Shown here in pieces: positions 16,240-23,812 of a stretch of DNA of 31,169 nt. The position numbers were made by a program, and so were the translations under genes. Within the stretch, counting starts at the first letter, position 1. The number at the start of each line of letters is the position of its first letter. The notes beneath the pieces were generated by a model. That model did no database searches. It was not told where the DNA came from and worked only from the letters and a program-made list of their open reading frames with translations. Origin of the DNA: JAKFYM01 sp964612065 (GTDB lineage Bacteria; Bdellovibrionota; UBA1018; CAIPTA01); NCBI GenBank assembly GCA_964612065.1, contig CAZTCD010000048.1, positions 1 through 31,169 on the forward strand, written 5' to 3'.

Positions 16240-17235
16240 CTATTCCGGGATCAGCTCTTCATCTTCCTTGGTGAGCGGGGCCGGGCCCTTCTTTTCGCGG
16301 GCGGGATCCGGCTGACCACCAGCAGCATTCGTGGCCATCACTTCCACTACCCCCGTGGCGCGGTAGACCGTAATTTTATCACCGGTCACTGCGTCATCTC
16401 CATCATAAACGGCCGGGAAGCCCGTGAGCACAATGGTATCCGTGGGACCAAAAAACTCTGCCACCTGCGAACGGGTATACCGTCCCTTCTCTTCCCGGAT
16501 CACTACGTCGCTATTCATCGACATATAACGAAGAGCTTTATCGGCGCTGGAATAGTAAAGATCCGCGCTTTCGGAAGTTCCCACCGTCTGATCCTGCTCC
16601 ACCTTCACGTTCTGAAAGAAAGTGATCTTGTCTTCCGATCTTTCCATCAGGGCCGAATCGCCTCTGATCTTGGTGAGACCGCGCTTTTTCTCCGTGAACT
16701 GGGAACGCGCGTTTCCATACAGGTAGATCTTCTGCTGGTCGAGCGGCGCCTCGGCACGATCGCCCCACACCAGCACCTCGCGCTCAAAGGTTTCCCCTTC
16801 CACCGGTTTAGGCGCCATCACCAGGCGCTTATTCAGGTAATAGATCGCTTCGGGCGCGCGCATCAGAAAGCCGTCAGAGGAGAGCGACTGCACATTCTCA
16901 CGCAGGTGCAGCTCTCTCTCGTTCATCAGAAAAGTGGCGTAGTCGCCGGTGATGATGGAGCGTTCGTCGTTCGAGTTGTAGAGGAAGGTAACCACGTTCT
17001 TGGCTTCCATCCTATGAGTAAAAAGATTGAAGGAGGCTTCTTTGGCGTGGGTTTCCACCTCCACCTTTCCCTCTCTCACGGAAACATAGCGGGCGTTGGC
17101 CATGGCGTAATCGGGCACGGTGGCTTTGCCGTCGCGGCCAAGGGAATAGCCGTCGAGATCGCGCGGCCAAAGAAACCATACGGTGAAGAACAGGAGGAAA
17201 GAGCTGAGAAAGCGGAGGATCCGTCGCTTAGACAT
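16240..17235 (-). CDS. Fused LptC-LptA-like LPS transport protein
   Basis: 331 aa. An N-terminal membrane anchor (about 8-25, LSSFLLFFTVWFLWP) is followed by an LptC-like beta-jellyroll (about 40-150) beginning PDYAMANARYVSV, the typical LptC opening. From about 160 to 300 a second jellyroll resembles LptA/OstA: KIRGDSALMERSEDKITFFQNVKVEQ then SADLYYSS, DTIVLTGFPAVYDGDDAVTGDKITVY. The C-terminus is Pro/Lys/Glu-rich and probably disordered. LptC and LptA are normally about 190 and 180 residues and separate. No separate lptA lies between this gene and lptB, which supports a fusion that would form an anchored periplasmic bridge. It overlaps kdsC by 8 bases. An alternative is a long LptC alone with lptA elsewhere. 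Confidence 0.78.
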   Translation of the reverse strand: MSKRRILRFLSSFLLFFTVWFLWPRDLDGYSLGRDGKATVPDYAMANARYVSVREGKVEVETHAKEASFNLFTHRMEAKNVVTFLYNSNDERSIITGDYATFLMNERELHLRENVQSLSSDGFLMRAPEAIYYLNKRLVMAPKPVEGETFEREVLVWGDRAEAPLDQQKIYLYGNARSQFTEKKRGLTKIRGDSALMERSEDKITFFQNVKVEQDQTVGTSESADLYYSSADKALRYMSMNSDVVIREEKGRYTRSQVAEFFGPTDTIVLTGFPAVYDGDDAVTGDKITVYRATGVVEVMATNAAGGQPDPAREKKGPAPLTKEDEELIPE

Positions 17236-17809
17236 CCACGCCTTTCGACCGCAGGATCATATCGCACACTTCCCGCACCGCTCCGCTGCCGCCTTCGAGC
17301 TTGGTCACGTAGTCCACCACACCGAGCACCTTGCGGGTGGAGTGAGGCGGGCAGGCAGCGAATCCCACCCGCTCCAGCACAGGGATATCAAAGAGCTCAT
17401 CGCCCATATAGGCGCATTCCTCTTCGCGTACGCCGAGCTCCCGGCAGATTTTCTCGAAGCTCAGAAGCTTGTTCTCGTTCCCGAAATAAGCGTGCTGTAT
17501 GCCGAGAACCTCGGCTCTCTTTTTATGCGACTCGAAATTTCCGGCGGAGATAAAGCAAACGTGGATGCCGTTCCTGATCAGGAGCTTGATGCCGAAGCCA
17601 TCGTAGATGGAATAGGCGGCGCTGAAGCCGCCCGACTCGGTGAAATAGATTCTGCAATCCGTGAGCACTCCATCGATATCGAGGATCAGGGCTTTGATGC
17701 CAGGGAGGGCTTTGTGGAATCCGGGCTTCCGGATTTTTGGTCGGGCTGTTGTTTGGGCTGTTGCTCGAGCTTTCGCCTGGGACGCCGCTTTTTTCTTGGA
17801 TCGGGCCAT
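17228..17809 (-). CDS. kdsC: 3-deoxy-D-manno-octulosonate-8-phosphate phosphatase
   Basis: 193 aa HAD-family enzyme that dephosphorylates KDO-8-P to KDO in LPS core synthesis. The nucleophile motif is LILDIDGVLTDCRIYF. ISAGNFESHKKRAEVLGI supplies motif II and the Lys, and YMGDELFDIPVLERVGFAAC is motif III. It is the C0-type, tetramer-forming length plus an N-terminal extension of about 38 residues that is Lys/Ala/Arg-rich (MARSKKKAASQAKARATAQT), unusual for KdsC and probably disordered. No ribosome site is obvious upstream of the ATG, so the true start is less certain than the function. Confidence 0.92.
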   Translation of the reverse strand: MARSKKKAASQAKARATAQTTARPKIRKPGFHKALPGIKALILDIDGVLTDCRIYFTESGGFSAAYSIYDGFGIKLLIRNGIHVCFISAGNFESHKKRAEVLGIQHAYFGNENKLLSFEKICRELGVREEECAYMGDELFDIPVLERVGFAACPPHSTRKVLGVVDYVTKLEGGSGAVREVCDMILRSKGVDV

Positions 17810-17833
17810 GGCTAACAGTTTAGAGGAAAGGCG

Positions 17834-17870
17834 AAGGCCGCTCCAGCCCTGTATGGCGGGTAACGGCCTT
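17834..17870. terminator. Possible hairpin between kdsC and the upstream unknown gene
   Basis: The arms AAGGCCG (17834-17840) and CGGCCTT (17864-17870) are perfect inverted repeats separated by 23 bases. On the plus strand five T follow. On the minus strand, where the genes lie, only a pyrimidine-rich stretch follows. It may weakly terminate the 188-aa gene transcript or structure the kdsC leader. Confidence 0.35.
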
Positions 17871-17896
17871 TTTGTGCCTGGCTTCTTTAGGGCCTC

Positions 17897-18463
17897 TTAA
17901 AGGGCCTTTTTGGGGCAAAGCCCTTCGATCGTAACCACACCGGCCCAATACGTGAGCACCTTCACCGAAGTAATACGGGCGCCGGTATAGGCATTCTGCA
18001 GCCAGAAGTTCTGGCCGGAGCGTCGCACCATTACATCGCAGGTTTCGTAGGTCATGGAAAGGCCGTTGGCGAGATACTTGAGGTGCATCCGGCCCTCATG
18101 GCTTTCAGAATTCAGGCGCCCCTGGAGGATCAGCACCTTGCGGCCCTGGGCCTCAAACAAAGACACACCGGCCGGCTTGGCAATCTCCGCCAAGGAAAAA
18201 GCGCGGCCCCCACGGTCAGTGCTCACGTACATTCCCGTAGGAGAATTGCCGCGGGTTTCCACCATGGCGTGGAGGTCGTAAGTATTGGAGTCCCGGTCCG
18301 TGCTGAGCGTGAGAAGTTTCTGAAGCGTGGTGCCGGGTGGCACGCCCTGCTCATAGGAAGGATCGTCCGAGAGCTGCAGGCTCCAAGTGCCCATTTCGCG
18401 TGCCTCCTGGGCGGCCGCGCTTAGAGAAAAAAGAAAAATGAACGAAAGAAGCCATGCTTTCAT
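17897..18463 (-). CDS. Unknown secreted protein
   Basis: 188 aa from the ATG at 18463, chosen because GGAGGGTTT precedes it and it gives a clean signal peptide (MKAWLLSFIFLFSLSAAAQE). The frame is open 25 codons further upstream, but that part is not protein-like. The mature protein of about 170 residues looks beta-rich with two cysteines (YETCDVM and EGLCPKKAL) that could pair in the periplasm or outside. Not recognised. It lies between kdsC and the kdsA-linked unknown gene on the same strand, with gaps on both sides, so it may be its own unit. Confidence 0.7.
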   Translation of the reverse strand: MKAWLLSFIFLFSLSAAAQEAREMGTWSLQLSDDPSYEQGVPPGTTLQKLLTLSTDRDSNTYDLHAMVETRGNSPTGMYVSTDRGGRAFSLAEIAKPAGVSLFEAQGRKVLILQGRLNSESHEGRMHLKYLANGLSMTYETCDVMVRRSGQNFWLQNAYTGARITSVKVLTYWAGVVTIEGLCPKKAL

Positions 18464-18570
18464 AAACCCTCCGGTGGAAAAACGCCTGTTCCAAACAAGC
18501 TCCATAAAAGGCGTAGCAGGACTGCTTGATTTGCCCAAACATTATTTTTGTTTTTAGGGAAATGGACACA

Positions 18571-18608
18571 GGGCGAAGGAAATTTTTTCCTCTTTAGACA
18601 AATCGCCC
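18571..18608 (-). other. Nested inverted repeat in the intergenic region
   Basis: AGGAAA (18577-18582) and TTTCCT (18586-18591) form an inner hairpin flanked by GGGCGA (18571-18576) and TCGCCC (18603-18608), with an 11-base bulge on one side. It lies just past the stop of the 333-aa gene on the minus strand. No T tract follows, so it is more likely an mRNA 3' structure than a textbook terminator. Confidence 0.4.
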
Positions 18609-18654
18609 CAAACAAAACAGCCATGAGTAAGAAGCTGTAAGAAAGCCGGACACC

Positions 18655-19656
18655 CTAACGAGCTCCACAGCCGGGGTGTAACGCCAGCGAGGCCGCCCTG
18701 GAGCCATAACGTTTCTCATAGATCGCCCGCAGGGAAACGCATTTCTCCGGCTCCATAGGGCAGCGAAACTTCCTCGCCGTTTGCATTTCAAGCTTGGCCA
18801 GGTTCTCCTCTATCGATCTCGTGAACTCACCCTTGCTCTTTCTCACGAGCTCTTCATAAAAAGCATCACAGGCTTCGGGCGGATGATTCATGTCTTCGAG
18901 CGCCATCTGCACGGAAAGCAGGCTTGGGATCGTGAGGGAATTCCCATCGTAATCATTGCAGTTCACGGCCTCGTTCCAGGCCGCCGTTACATAATCCCCG
19001 AAACGAAACGCCCTCACCTTTACCAGCTTACCCGCGCGGCACTGCACGAAAGGCCCGGGGCCCTGGCCAAAAATATCCTGCCAGAAACGAAAGCCATCGA
19101 GATCGGCGGCGATATCGGCATAGCTCTTGATCCCGGTGGTGAGAAGGCCAAAGGCTCCCTCTTCCTCTTCGAGGGAGTAAAGAGCCAGCTCCTCCACTGT
19201 TTTTCCGCTCTTATGCATACGAAAAAGGTTCAGCCCGTGGTCCACGAAATGGCCCACCTTATCGGTGCCCATCTTCACGCCGGAAAGCGCGATCACAGGA
19301 TCGAGGCCATATACCGTGCCGATCAGGGATCGTGAAAAAGGAGTGCCGGCATAAACGGACTGGGACAACTTGCGCTTGATGCGCTTCACCCCCGGATCGC
19401 TCCAGGCGAATCGTTCCATCGCACCAGAGTACAATCGAATCGAAGCCAGCTCTCCGGCCACCGCCTCGCCGAAGGAATTCAGGTCACAGCCTTTTGCTTT
19501 CGCGAGCGAGGCATCGATCACGCCGTTCACCTTGCGATCGAGCGCCTCATCGGAATCAGGAAGAGGCTTGTAATAGTCGGTGAAATCGTCGATTTCGGAA
19601 GCGAAAGCCGGCAGCGCCAGCAACAAGATCAGAGGAAATAGAAAGCCACGGATCAC
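18655..19656 (-). CDS. Unknown exported protein coupled to kdsA
   Basis: 333 aa from the GTG at 19656, which overlaps the kdsA stop (GTGA) and has AGAGG 5-6 bases upstream. The open frame extends 30 codons further but would lie inside kdsA. Signal peptide about 1-19 (VIRGFLFPLILLLALPAFAS), then a mostly helical mature protein. A conserved-looking motif GTDKVGHFVDHGLNLF (Asp132, Lys133, His136, Asp139, His140) could be a metal or catalytic site and recalls the DK-GH motif of YfiM/DUF2279-like proteins, but I cannot assign the family. Several cysteines occur (QCRAGK, NCNDYDG, ACDAF, RCPMEPEKC). Coupling to kdsA suggests an envelope role. Confidence 0.75.
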   Translation of the reverse strand: MIRGFLFPLILLLALPAFASEIDDFTDYYKPLPDSDEALDRKVNGVIDASLAKAKGCDLNSFGEAVAGELASIRLYSGAMERFAWSDPGVKRIKRKLSQSVYAGTPFSRSLIGTVYGLDPVIALSGVKMGTDKVGHFVDHGLNLFRMHKSGKTVEELALYSLEEEEGAFGLLTTGIKSYADIAADLDGFRFWQDIFGQGPGPFVQCRAGKLVKVRAFRFGDYVTAAWNEAVNCNDYDGNSLTIPSLLSVQMALEDMNHPPEACDAFYEELVRKSKGEFTRSIEENLAKLEMQTARKFRCPMEPEKCVSLRAIYEKRYGSRAASLALHPGCGAR

Positions 19657-20510
19657 TTCGCCTCTTTCGCAGCCTTGTGCACGGCTTCGATCCTGCCGAG
19701 CAGGCGGCCGGCGTCCGCGAGCGGCCAAGCCGAAGGCCCATCGCATTTGGCCTTGTCGGGATCAGGGTGAAACTCAAGGAATACGCCGTCGGCGCCTGCA
19801 GCCACAGAGGCAAGGGCAAGCGTTTCTACGCCGGCTCTTCTTCCGCCCGTGGCGGTGTTTTCGCCCCCATTGCCCTTGCCCGCACCGGGGAGCTGCACGG
19901 AATGGGTGGCATCGATCGTAACCGGAGCACCAAGAGCCTGCATTTCGGGAATGCCGAGCATATCCACCACAAGATTATTGTAGCCGAAGCTCACGCCCCG
20001 CTCACAGAGAATCGTGAGGTCCCGGGAGGGCGCGGCCTCTTTCACTTTGGAGAGAATGTTCCGGCAATCCCAGGGCGCGAGGAATTGCCCTTTCTTTACA
20101 TGCAGAAGGCCGCCGCTCTTTTCCACGGCTCGGGCCGCGGCCACCACCAAATCGGTTTGGCGGCAGAGGAAGGCCGGAATCTGCACGATATCGGCCACAT
20201 TCGCAACCGAATCACATTGCTCAGGCTCGTGCACATCGGTGATCACCGGGAGATTTAACTTTCCCTTCACGGCCTCGAGGATGCGAAGGCCTTCCCTTAT
20301 CCCGGCGCCCCGAAAGCTCTTGATCGAGGAGCGGTTCGCCTTATCAAAGGAGGCCTTGAACACAAACGCCCGGCCGCCCAGCGCACGCTTCAGCTCGGTT
20401 CCGGCTTCCATCGCGAGCGCCTCATCTTCCAGCACATTCAGCCCGAGCATCAGAGCCAGAGGCTCTCCCTGGCCAATGCCCCAGTTCCACTTTTTGAGAG
20501 AAAGCTTCAT
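19653..20510 (-). CDS. kdsA: 2-dehydro-3-deoxyphosphooctonate aldolase (KDO-8-P synthase)
   Basis: 285 aa, family length. It condenses phosphoenolpyruvate with arabinose-5-phosphate to KDO-8-P. Visible are FKASFDKANRSSIKSFRG (PEP/A5P loop), PVITDVHEPEQC, IPAFLCRQTDLV, KKGQFLAPWD, CERGVSFGYNNLVVDM and DATHSVQLPGAGKGNGG, then FLEFHPDPDKAKCDGP. The Cys in ITILCERG and the C-terminal CDGP are features seen in this family; whether this is the metal-dependent class should be judged by alignment. Its start overlaps the stop of the small membrane protein (ATGA), and its end overlaps the next unknown gene. Confidence 0.96.
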   Translation of the reverse strand: MKLSLKKWNWGIGQGEPLALMLGLNVLEDEALAMEAGTELKRALGGRAFVFKASFDKANRSSIKSFRGAGIREGLRILEAVKGKLNLPVITDVHEPEQCDSVANVADIVQIPAFLCRQTDLVVAAARAVEKSGGLLHVKKGQFLAPWDCRNILSKVKEAAPSRDLTILCERGVSFGYNNLVVDMLGIPEMQALGAPVTIDATHSVQLPGAGKGNGGENTATGGRRAGVETLALASVAAGADGVFLEFHPDPDKAKCDGPSAWPLADAGRLLGRIEAVHKAAKEAK

Positions 20511-20893
20511 GGATCCATCTCCTTGGGCACGTTCTGGTTCTCCGAAATACCGAAAGTTTGCCCGTCTTTGGTCAGGCGAAACTGGTAGGTGTTGCCATCA
20601 GCTGGCACGGTGAGGCGGCAGGAATATTGGGCGCAGGTTTCGGGGGGCACTCCCACTTCCGCGAGCGCGGCCGCATAACGGTTTTTCTCGTTGAACTGGG
20701 CTTTCTGCTCCATGAACACATTCGTGAACAGCAGAGCCATATCGCGGGTTACCCCGTCGGCGGAATGGGAGGCCAGATCCCGGGGCACCACATAGAGAAA
20801 CATCACTATGCCTCCGGCCATGGCGATGAATCCCACGCCGAGCATTCCGCTGAAGGTGGGGGCGCCGTTCTTTCCGATCAGAAGATGTTTCAT
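20507..20893 (-). CDS. Unknown small membrane protein between pyrG and kdsA
   Basis: 128 aa, not recognised. One transmembrane helix at about 15-38 (SGMLGVGFIAMAGGIVMFLY), preceded by a short positively charged N-terminus, so the remaining 90 residues are likely periplasmic. That part has two close cysteines (ETCAQYSC) that could form a disulfide. Its ATG overlaps the pyrG stop and its TGA overlaps the kdsA start, 4 bases each. Such tight coupling on both sides argues for a real, co-expressed gene, possibly an envelope-related one. Confidence 0.75.
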   Translation of the reverse strand: MKHLLIGKNGAPTFSGMLGVGFIAMAGGIVMFLYVVPRDLASHSADGVTRDMALLFTNVFMEQKAQFNEKNRYAAALAEVGVPPETCAQYSCRLTVPADGNTYQFRLTKDGQTFGISENQNVPKEMDP

Positions 20894-22518
20894 TTCTTTT
20901 TTCCGGCGAAGGAAGCGGCGATGAAGCTGGAAAAGAGAGGATGAGGCGCGAGCGGCTTGCTCTTGAACTCGGGGTGGAACTGGCAGCCTACGAAATAGGG
21001 ATGATCCTTGAGTTCGATCATCTCCACCAGACCGCCCTTGCCCTGAAGGCGGGGATCGCGGCAGTAGCCGGAGAACACCATGCCCTTGGCGGCAATATCA
21101 TCGCGGAACTTATTGCTCACCTCGAAGCGATGGCGGTGGCGCTCGGAGATGCTGCCTTTTTTGTAGGCGTCGAAGGCGCGAGTGCCGGTCACGAGCTCGC
21201 ACTCCCAGGCGCCAAGGCGCATGGTGCCCCCCATCTTGTCCACGTTCTTCTGCTCTTCCATGATGTCGATCACGAGATGCGAGCTGCCGGGCTGGAACTC
21301 AGCGGAGGCGGCGTCTTTCCATCCCACCACATTGCGGGAAAATTCGATCACCGCGATCTGCAGGCCGAGGCAGATGCCGAAATAGGGTTTTTTGCTCTCG
21401 CGGGCGTAGCGGGCGCTTTCGATCATGCCTTCCGTACCACGCACACCGAAGCCGCCGGGCACGAGGATGCCGTCCACGCGGGAAAGCGCTTTTTCGAGGG
21501 TGCCCTCTTTGGTCATCTCTTCCGAATCGATGAACTCCACGTTCACCTTGCAGTTGTTGGCGATGCCGCCGTGAACGATGGCCTCGTTCACGCTCTTATA
21601 ACTCTCGGTGAGATCCATATATTTTCCCACCATGCCGATCGTAACTTCGTTCTTAGGATGCCGGATTTTTTCCACCACCCCGCTCCACTGGCTCACGTTC
21701 GGGCTGGAAGTCCACATCCCGAGGCGCTCCACGATTTTCTCGTCTACGCCTTCATTGTGGAGGTTGAGCGGCACCTCATAGATCGAAGGAGCGTCCTGCG
21801 CGGTAAATACGCAGCCGGGTTCGAGGTTGCAAAAGAGCGCGATCTTTTTCTTGATCTCGGGGGAGATCGGGCGATCGGTGCGGCAGAGGAGGATGTCGGC
21901 CTCGATGCCCTCCTGGCGGAGCTGGGCCACGGAATGCTGGGTAGGCTTGGACTTGAGCTCGCCCGCCGCCGCGATATAGGGCACGAGCGTGAGGTGCGTA
22001 TAGAGCACGTTCTCGCGGCCGAGATCGAACTTCATCTGGCGGATGGCCTCGATGAAGGGAAGGCTTTCGATATCGCCCACGGTGCCGCCCACCTCCACGA
22101 TGGCCACGTCGTAGCCATCGGCAGCGTCCATCATCCGGCGCTTGATCTCATCGGTGATATGGGGAATCACCTGCACGGTTTGGCCCAGATACTTCCCTTT
22201 GCGCTCATTGTGGATCACGGTGTCGTAGATTTTTCCCGTGGTGAAATTATTTTTATGCGAGAGCTCAGTCGAAGTGAAGCGCTCGTAATGGCCGAGGTCG
22301 AGATCGCACTCGGTGCCATCCTCCAGCACGAACACCTCACCATGCTGGGTGGGATTCATCGTGCCGGGATCCACATTGATATAGGGATCCATCTTCACCA
22401 GCGTTACCTTCAGCCCGCGAGCCTCCAGGAGCGCGCCGATCGAAGCCGCGGCCAGTCCTTTTCCGAGGGAGCTCACCACGCCGCCGGTCACAAATATGAA
22501 TTTCTTATGCTTTGCCAT
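20890..22518 (-). CDS. pyrG: CTP synthase
   Basis: 542 aa, the normal length. It makes CTP from UTP, ATP and glutamine; CTP is also the substrate of KdsB next door. The N-terminal synthetase domain starts FIFVTGGVVSSLGKGLAAAS with the Walker-like loop, then MDPYINVDPGTMNPTQHGEV and VEVGGTVGDIESLPF. The C-terminal class I glutamine amidotransferase shows LVPGGFGVRG, the nucleophile Cys in YFGICLGLQIAVIEF and the His/Glu pair in CQFHPEFKSKP. It follows kdsB by 24 bases on the same strand and overlaps the small membrane protein gene. Confidence 0.97.
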   Translation of the reverse strand: MAKHKKFIFVTGGVVSSLGKGLAAASIGALLEARGLKVTLVKMDPYINVDPGTMNPTQHGEVFVLEDGTECDLDLGHYERFTSTELSHKNNFTTGKIYDTVIHNERKGKYLGQTVQVIPHITDEIKRRMMDAADGYDVAIVEVGGTVGDIESLPFIEAIRQMKFDLGRENVLYTHLTLVPYIAAAGELKSKPTQHSVAQLRQEGIEADILLCRTDRPISPEIKKKIALFCNLEPGCVFTAQDAPSIYEVPLNLHNEGVDEKIVERLGMWTSSPNVSQWSGVVEKIRHPKNEVTIGMVGKYMDLTESYKSVNEAIVHGGIANNCKVNVEFIDSEEMTKEGTLEKALSRVDGILVPGGFGVRGTEGMIESARYARESKKPYFGICLGLQIAVIEFSRNVVGWKDAASAEFQPGSSHLVIDIMEEQKNVDKMGGTMRLGAWECELVTGTRAFDAYKKGSISERHRHRFEVSNKFRDDIAAKGMVFSGYCRDPRLQGKGGLVEMIELKDHPYFVGCQFHPEFKSKPLAPHPLFSSFIAASFAGKKK

Positions 22519-22542
22519 AATGATCGCTTCCTTGCCTGCTAA

Positions 22543-23310
22543 CTAGGTTTTGGCCCAGCCACCGCTCTGCTCGCGGAAGGCTCCGCGGGCGAGCTCGAGG
22601 TCTTCCTCGGTGTCTACGCTTTGAGAATTGAAATTCGTGCGGCCCATTCCGATCTTCACGCCATTATGCAGGGCCCGGAGCTGCTCGAGGCTTTCGCAGC
22701 GCTCGATCATCGGCACTTCGAGAGTGGAATACTGGAGCAGGAAATCTTTCTGGTACACATAGATGCCGAGGTGCTTGCCGAAGTAAGGATCGCGGGTGAT
22801 ATCGCCATCGGCCACGGCGTTCTGCCGGTAGGGAATCGCGTAGCGGGAAAAATAAAGGGCATCCCCTTCTTTATCGGTGACCACTTTCACGGTGGAGGCC
22901 TGCATCACTTCCTGGAAAGTGCGGAAGAAAGTATAGGCGGAGCCCATCAGGCGGCCTTTTTTCAGCACAGGCTCCATCGCCGCTTCCACGGAGAGCGGAT
23001 TCATCACCGGCTCATCGCCCTGCAGGTTCACGATCACGTCTTCCGAGAGGCTCTTGGCGGCGAAAGCCACGCGCTCGGTGCCCGAAGCCAGGGATTCGGG
23101 GGTGAGCATGGCCTCGAAGCCCGCTTTTTTTACCGCAGAAGCGATTTCTTCGGAATCAGTGGCCACGAGCACGCGGTTGATTCCTCTAACTTGGGAGCCG
23201 CGTTCGGCCACGCGCACTACCATGGGCTGGCCTTCGATATCGGCCAGGGCTTTTCTTGCTAATCGGGTGGAACCCATGCGGGCGGGGATCACGAGTGCGA
23301 CCTTGCTCAT
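22543..23310 (-). CDS. kdsB: 3-deoxy-manno-octulosonate cytidylyltransferase (CMP-KDO synthetase)
   Basis: 255 aa, family length. It activates KDO with CTP to CMP-KDO. The nucleotide-binding start is VALVIPARMGSTRLARKAL, with the usual Pro-Gly before Lys replaced by Ala-Arg. VATDSEEIASAV, the substrate motif VNLQGDEPVMNP, KHLGIYVYQKDFLLQY and the closing segment FNSQSVDTEEDLELAR are present. AGGAT lies 8 bases before the ATG. It heads the KDO operon; a strong terminator pointing the same way lies just upstream, so it must have its own promoter within about 100 bases. Confidence 0.96.
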   Translation of the reverse strand: MSKVALVIPARMGSTRLARKALADIEGQPMVVRVAERGSQVRGINRVLVATDSEEIASAVKKAGFEAMLTPESLASGTERVAFAAKSLSEDVIVNLQGDEPVMNPLSVEAAMEPVLKKGRLMGSAYTFFRTFQEVMQASTVKVVTDKEGDALYFSRYAIPYRQNAVADGDITRDPYFGKHLGIYVYQKDFLLQYSTLEVPMIERCESLEQLRALHNGVKIGMGRTNFNSQSVDTEEDLELARGAFREQSGGWAKT

Positions 23311-23417
23311 GGGATTTCATCCTATTACGGAGCACGAAAAGGGTAAAGGTTTAAGAGCCACAGGCACCCTGCAGCAATTGAGAGAAATCAGCCATGAAAG
23401 GGCGTTTGGTGTTTGAC

Positions 23418-23457
23418 AAAAAAAGAACCGGGCTCCCTTTTCGTTTGGGGGCCCGGT
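23418..23457 (-). terminator. Strong intrinsic terminator upstream of kdsB
   Basis: The arms ACCGGGC-TCCC (from 23427) and GGGG-GCCCGGT (to 23457) form an 11-bp GC-rich stem. On the minus strand it is followed by TTCTTTTTTTG. It isolates kdsB from a minus-strand transcript coming from 23460-23700 and therefore implies that such a transcript exists. Confidence 0.88.
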
Positions 23458-23486
23458 GCTAAGGGTTACATTAAGTTTTTTGGGAT

Positions 23487-23618
23487 CTATCGCGCATCGA
23501 TAGCGCTGCCTTCTTTCGGATCCGATGAGGTTTCTTCAACCGTTGAAATGGGCGCGTTTTTTCCCTCCCTCATTCGCGTCAATTCTTTCTTGATGGAGGA
23601 GATGCTACTGCAGAGCAT
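23487..23618 (-). CDS. Possible small protein ending at a strong terminator
   Basis: A 43-aa reading frame from an ATG at 23618 to TAG at 23487-23489. It reads MLCSSISSIKKELTRMREGK and continues with a Ser/Thr/Glu-rich tail ending GSAIDAR. The composition looks like a real hydrophilic protein, and the same frame stays protein-like about 19 codons upstream of the ATG (SPHKTHLADYSPEQLRS), where no start codon is found. A GTG AAA at about 23675 would join it if one base of an A run were removed. The stop is about 30 bases from the terminator. No ribosome site is seen at the ATG, so this could be a truncated or frameshifted gene, or an unrelated small RNA. Confidence 0.4.
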   Translation of the reverse strand: MLCSSISSIKKELTRMREGKNAPISTVEETSSDPKEGSAIDAR

Positions 23619-23769
23619 TGAACGGAGCTGCTCGGGAGAATAATCCGCTAGGTGTGTTTTGTGTGGACTTTTTCACGCCGTAACGAAATCGCGGCTCTGA
23701 AAAGCTTGTTCACGCCCAACTTGCCCCCGAGGGAAAAGCCGGCGCGGATACTCAAAATCCCATTAAAAT

Positions 23770-23803
23770 TACCATTGCATGGTAACCCACTCCATGGTAT
23801 ATT
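23770..23803 (+). promoter_or_regulatory. higBA promoter with overlapping operator
   Basis: The -35 TTGCAT (23775-23780) and -10 TATATT (23798-23803) are spaced by exactly 17 bases. A perfect palindrome TACCAT-TGC-ATGGTA (23770-23784) covers the -35, and a second ATGGTA half-site (23794-23799) overlaps the -10, 15 bases further. This is the layout expected for autorepression by the HigA antitoxin. Transcription should start near 23810, only a few bases before the higB ATG at 23813. Confidence 0.7.
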
Positions 23804-23812
23804 CAGCTTTGT

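Noticed and set aside
20941..22542. A 533-aa plus-strand open frame opposite pyrG
   Set aside because: It is the antisense of a certain gene. Its His/Ala/Leu-rich composition is typical of the complement of GC-rich coding DNA, and it has no motifs.
23413..23643. A 76-aa plus-strand open frame upstream of higB
   Set aside because: It runs through the intrinsic terminator hairpin, has no ribosome site, and the minus frame in the same place looks more like protein.
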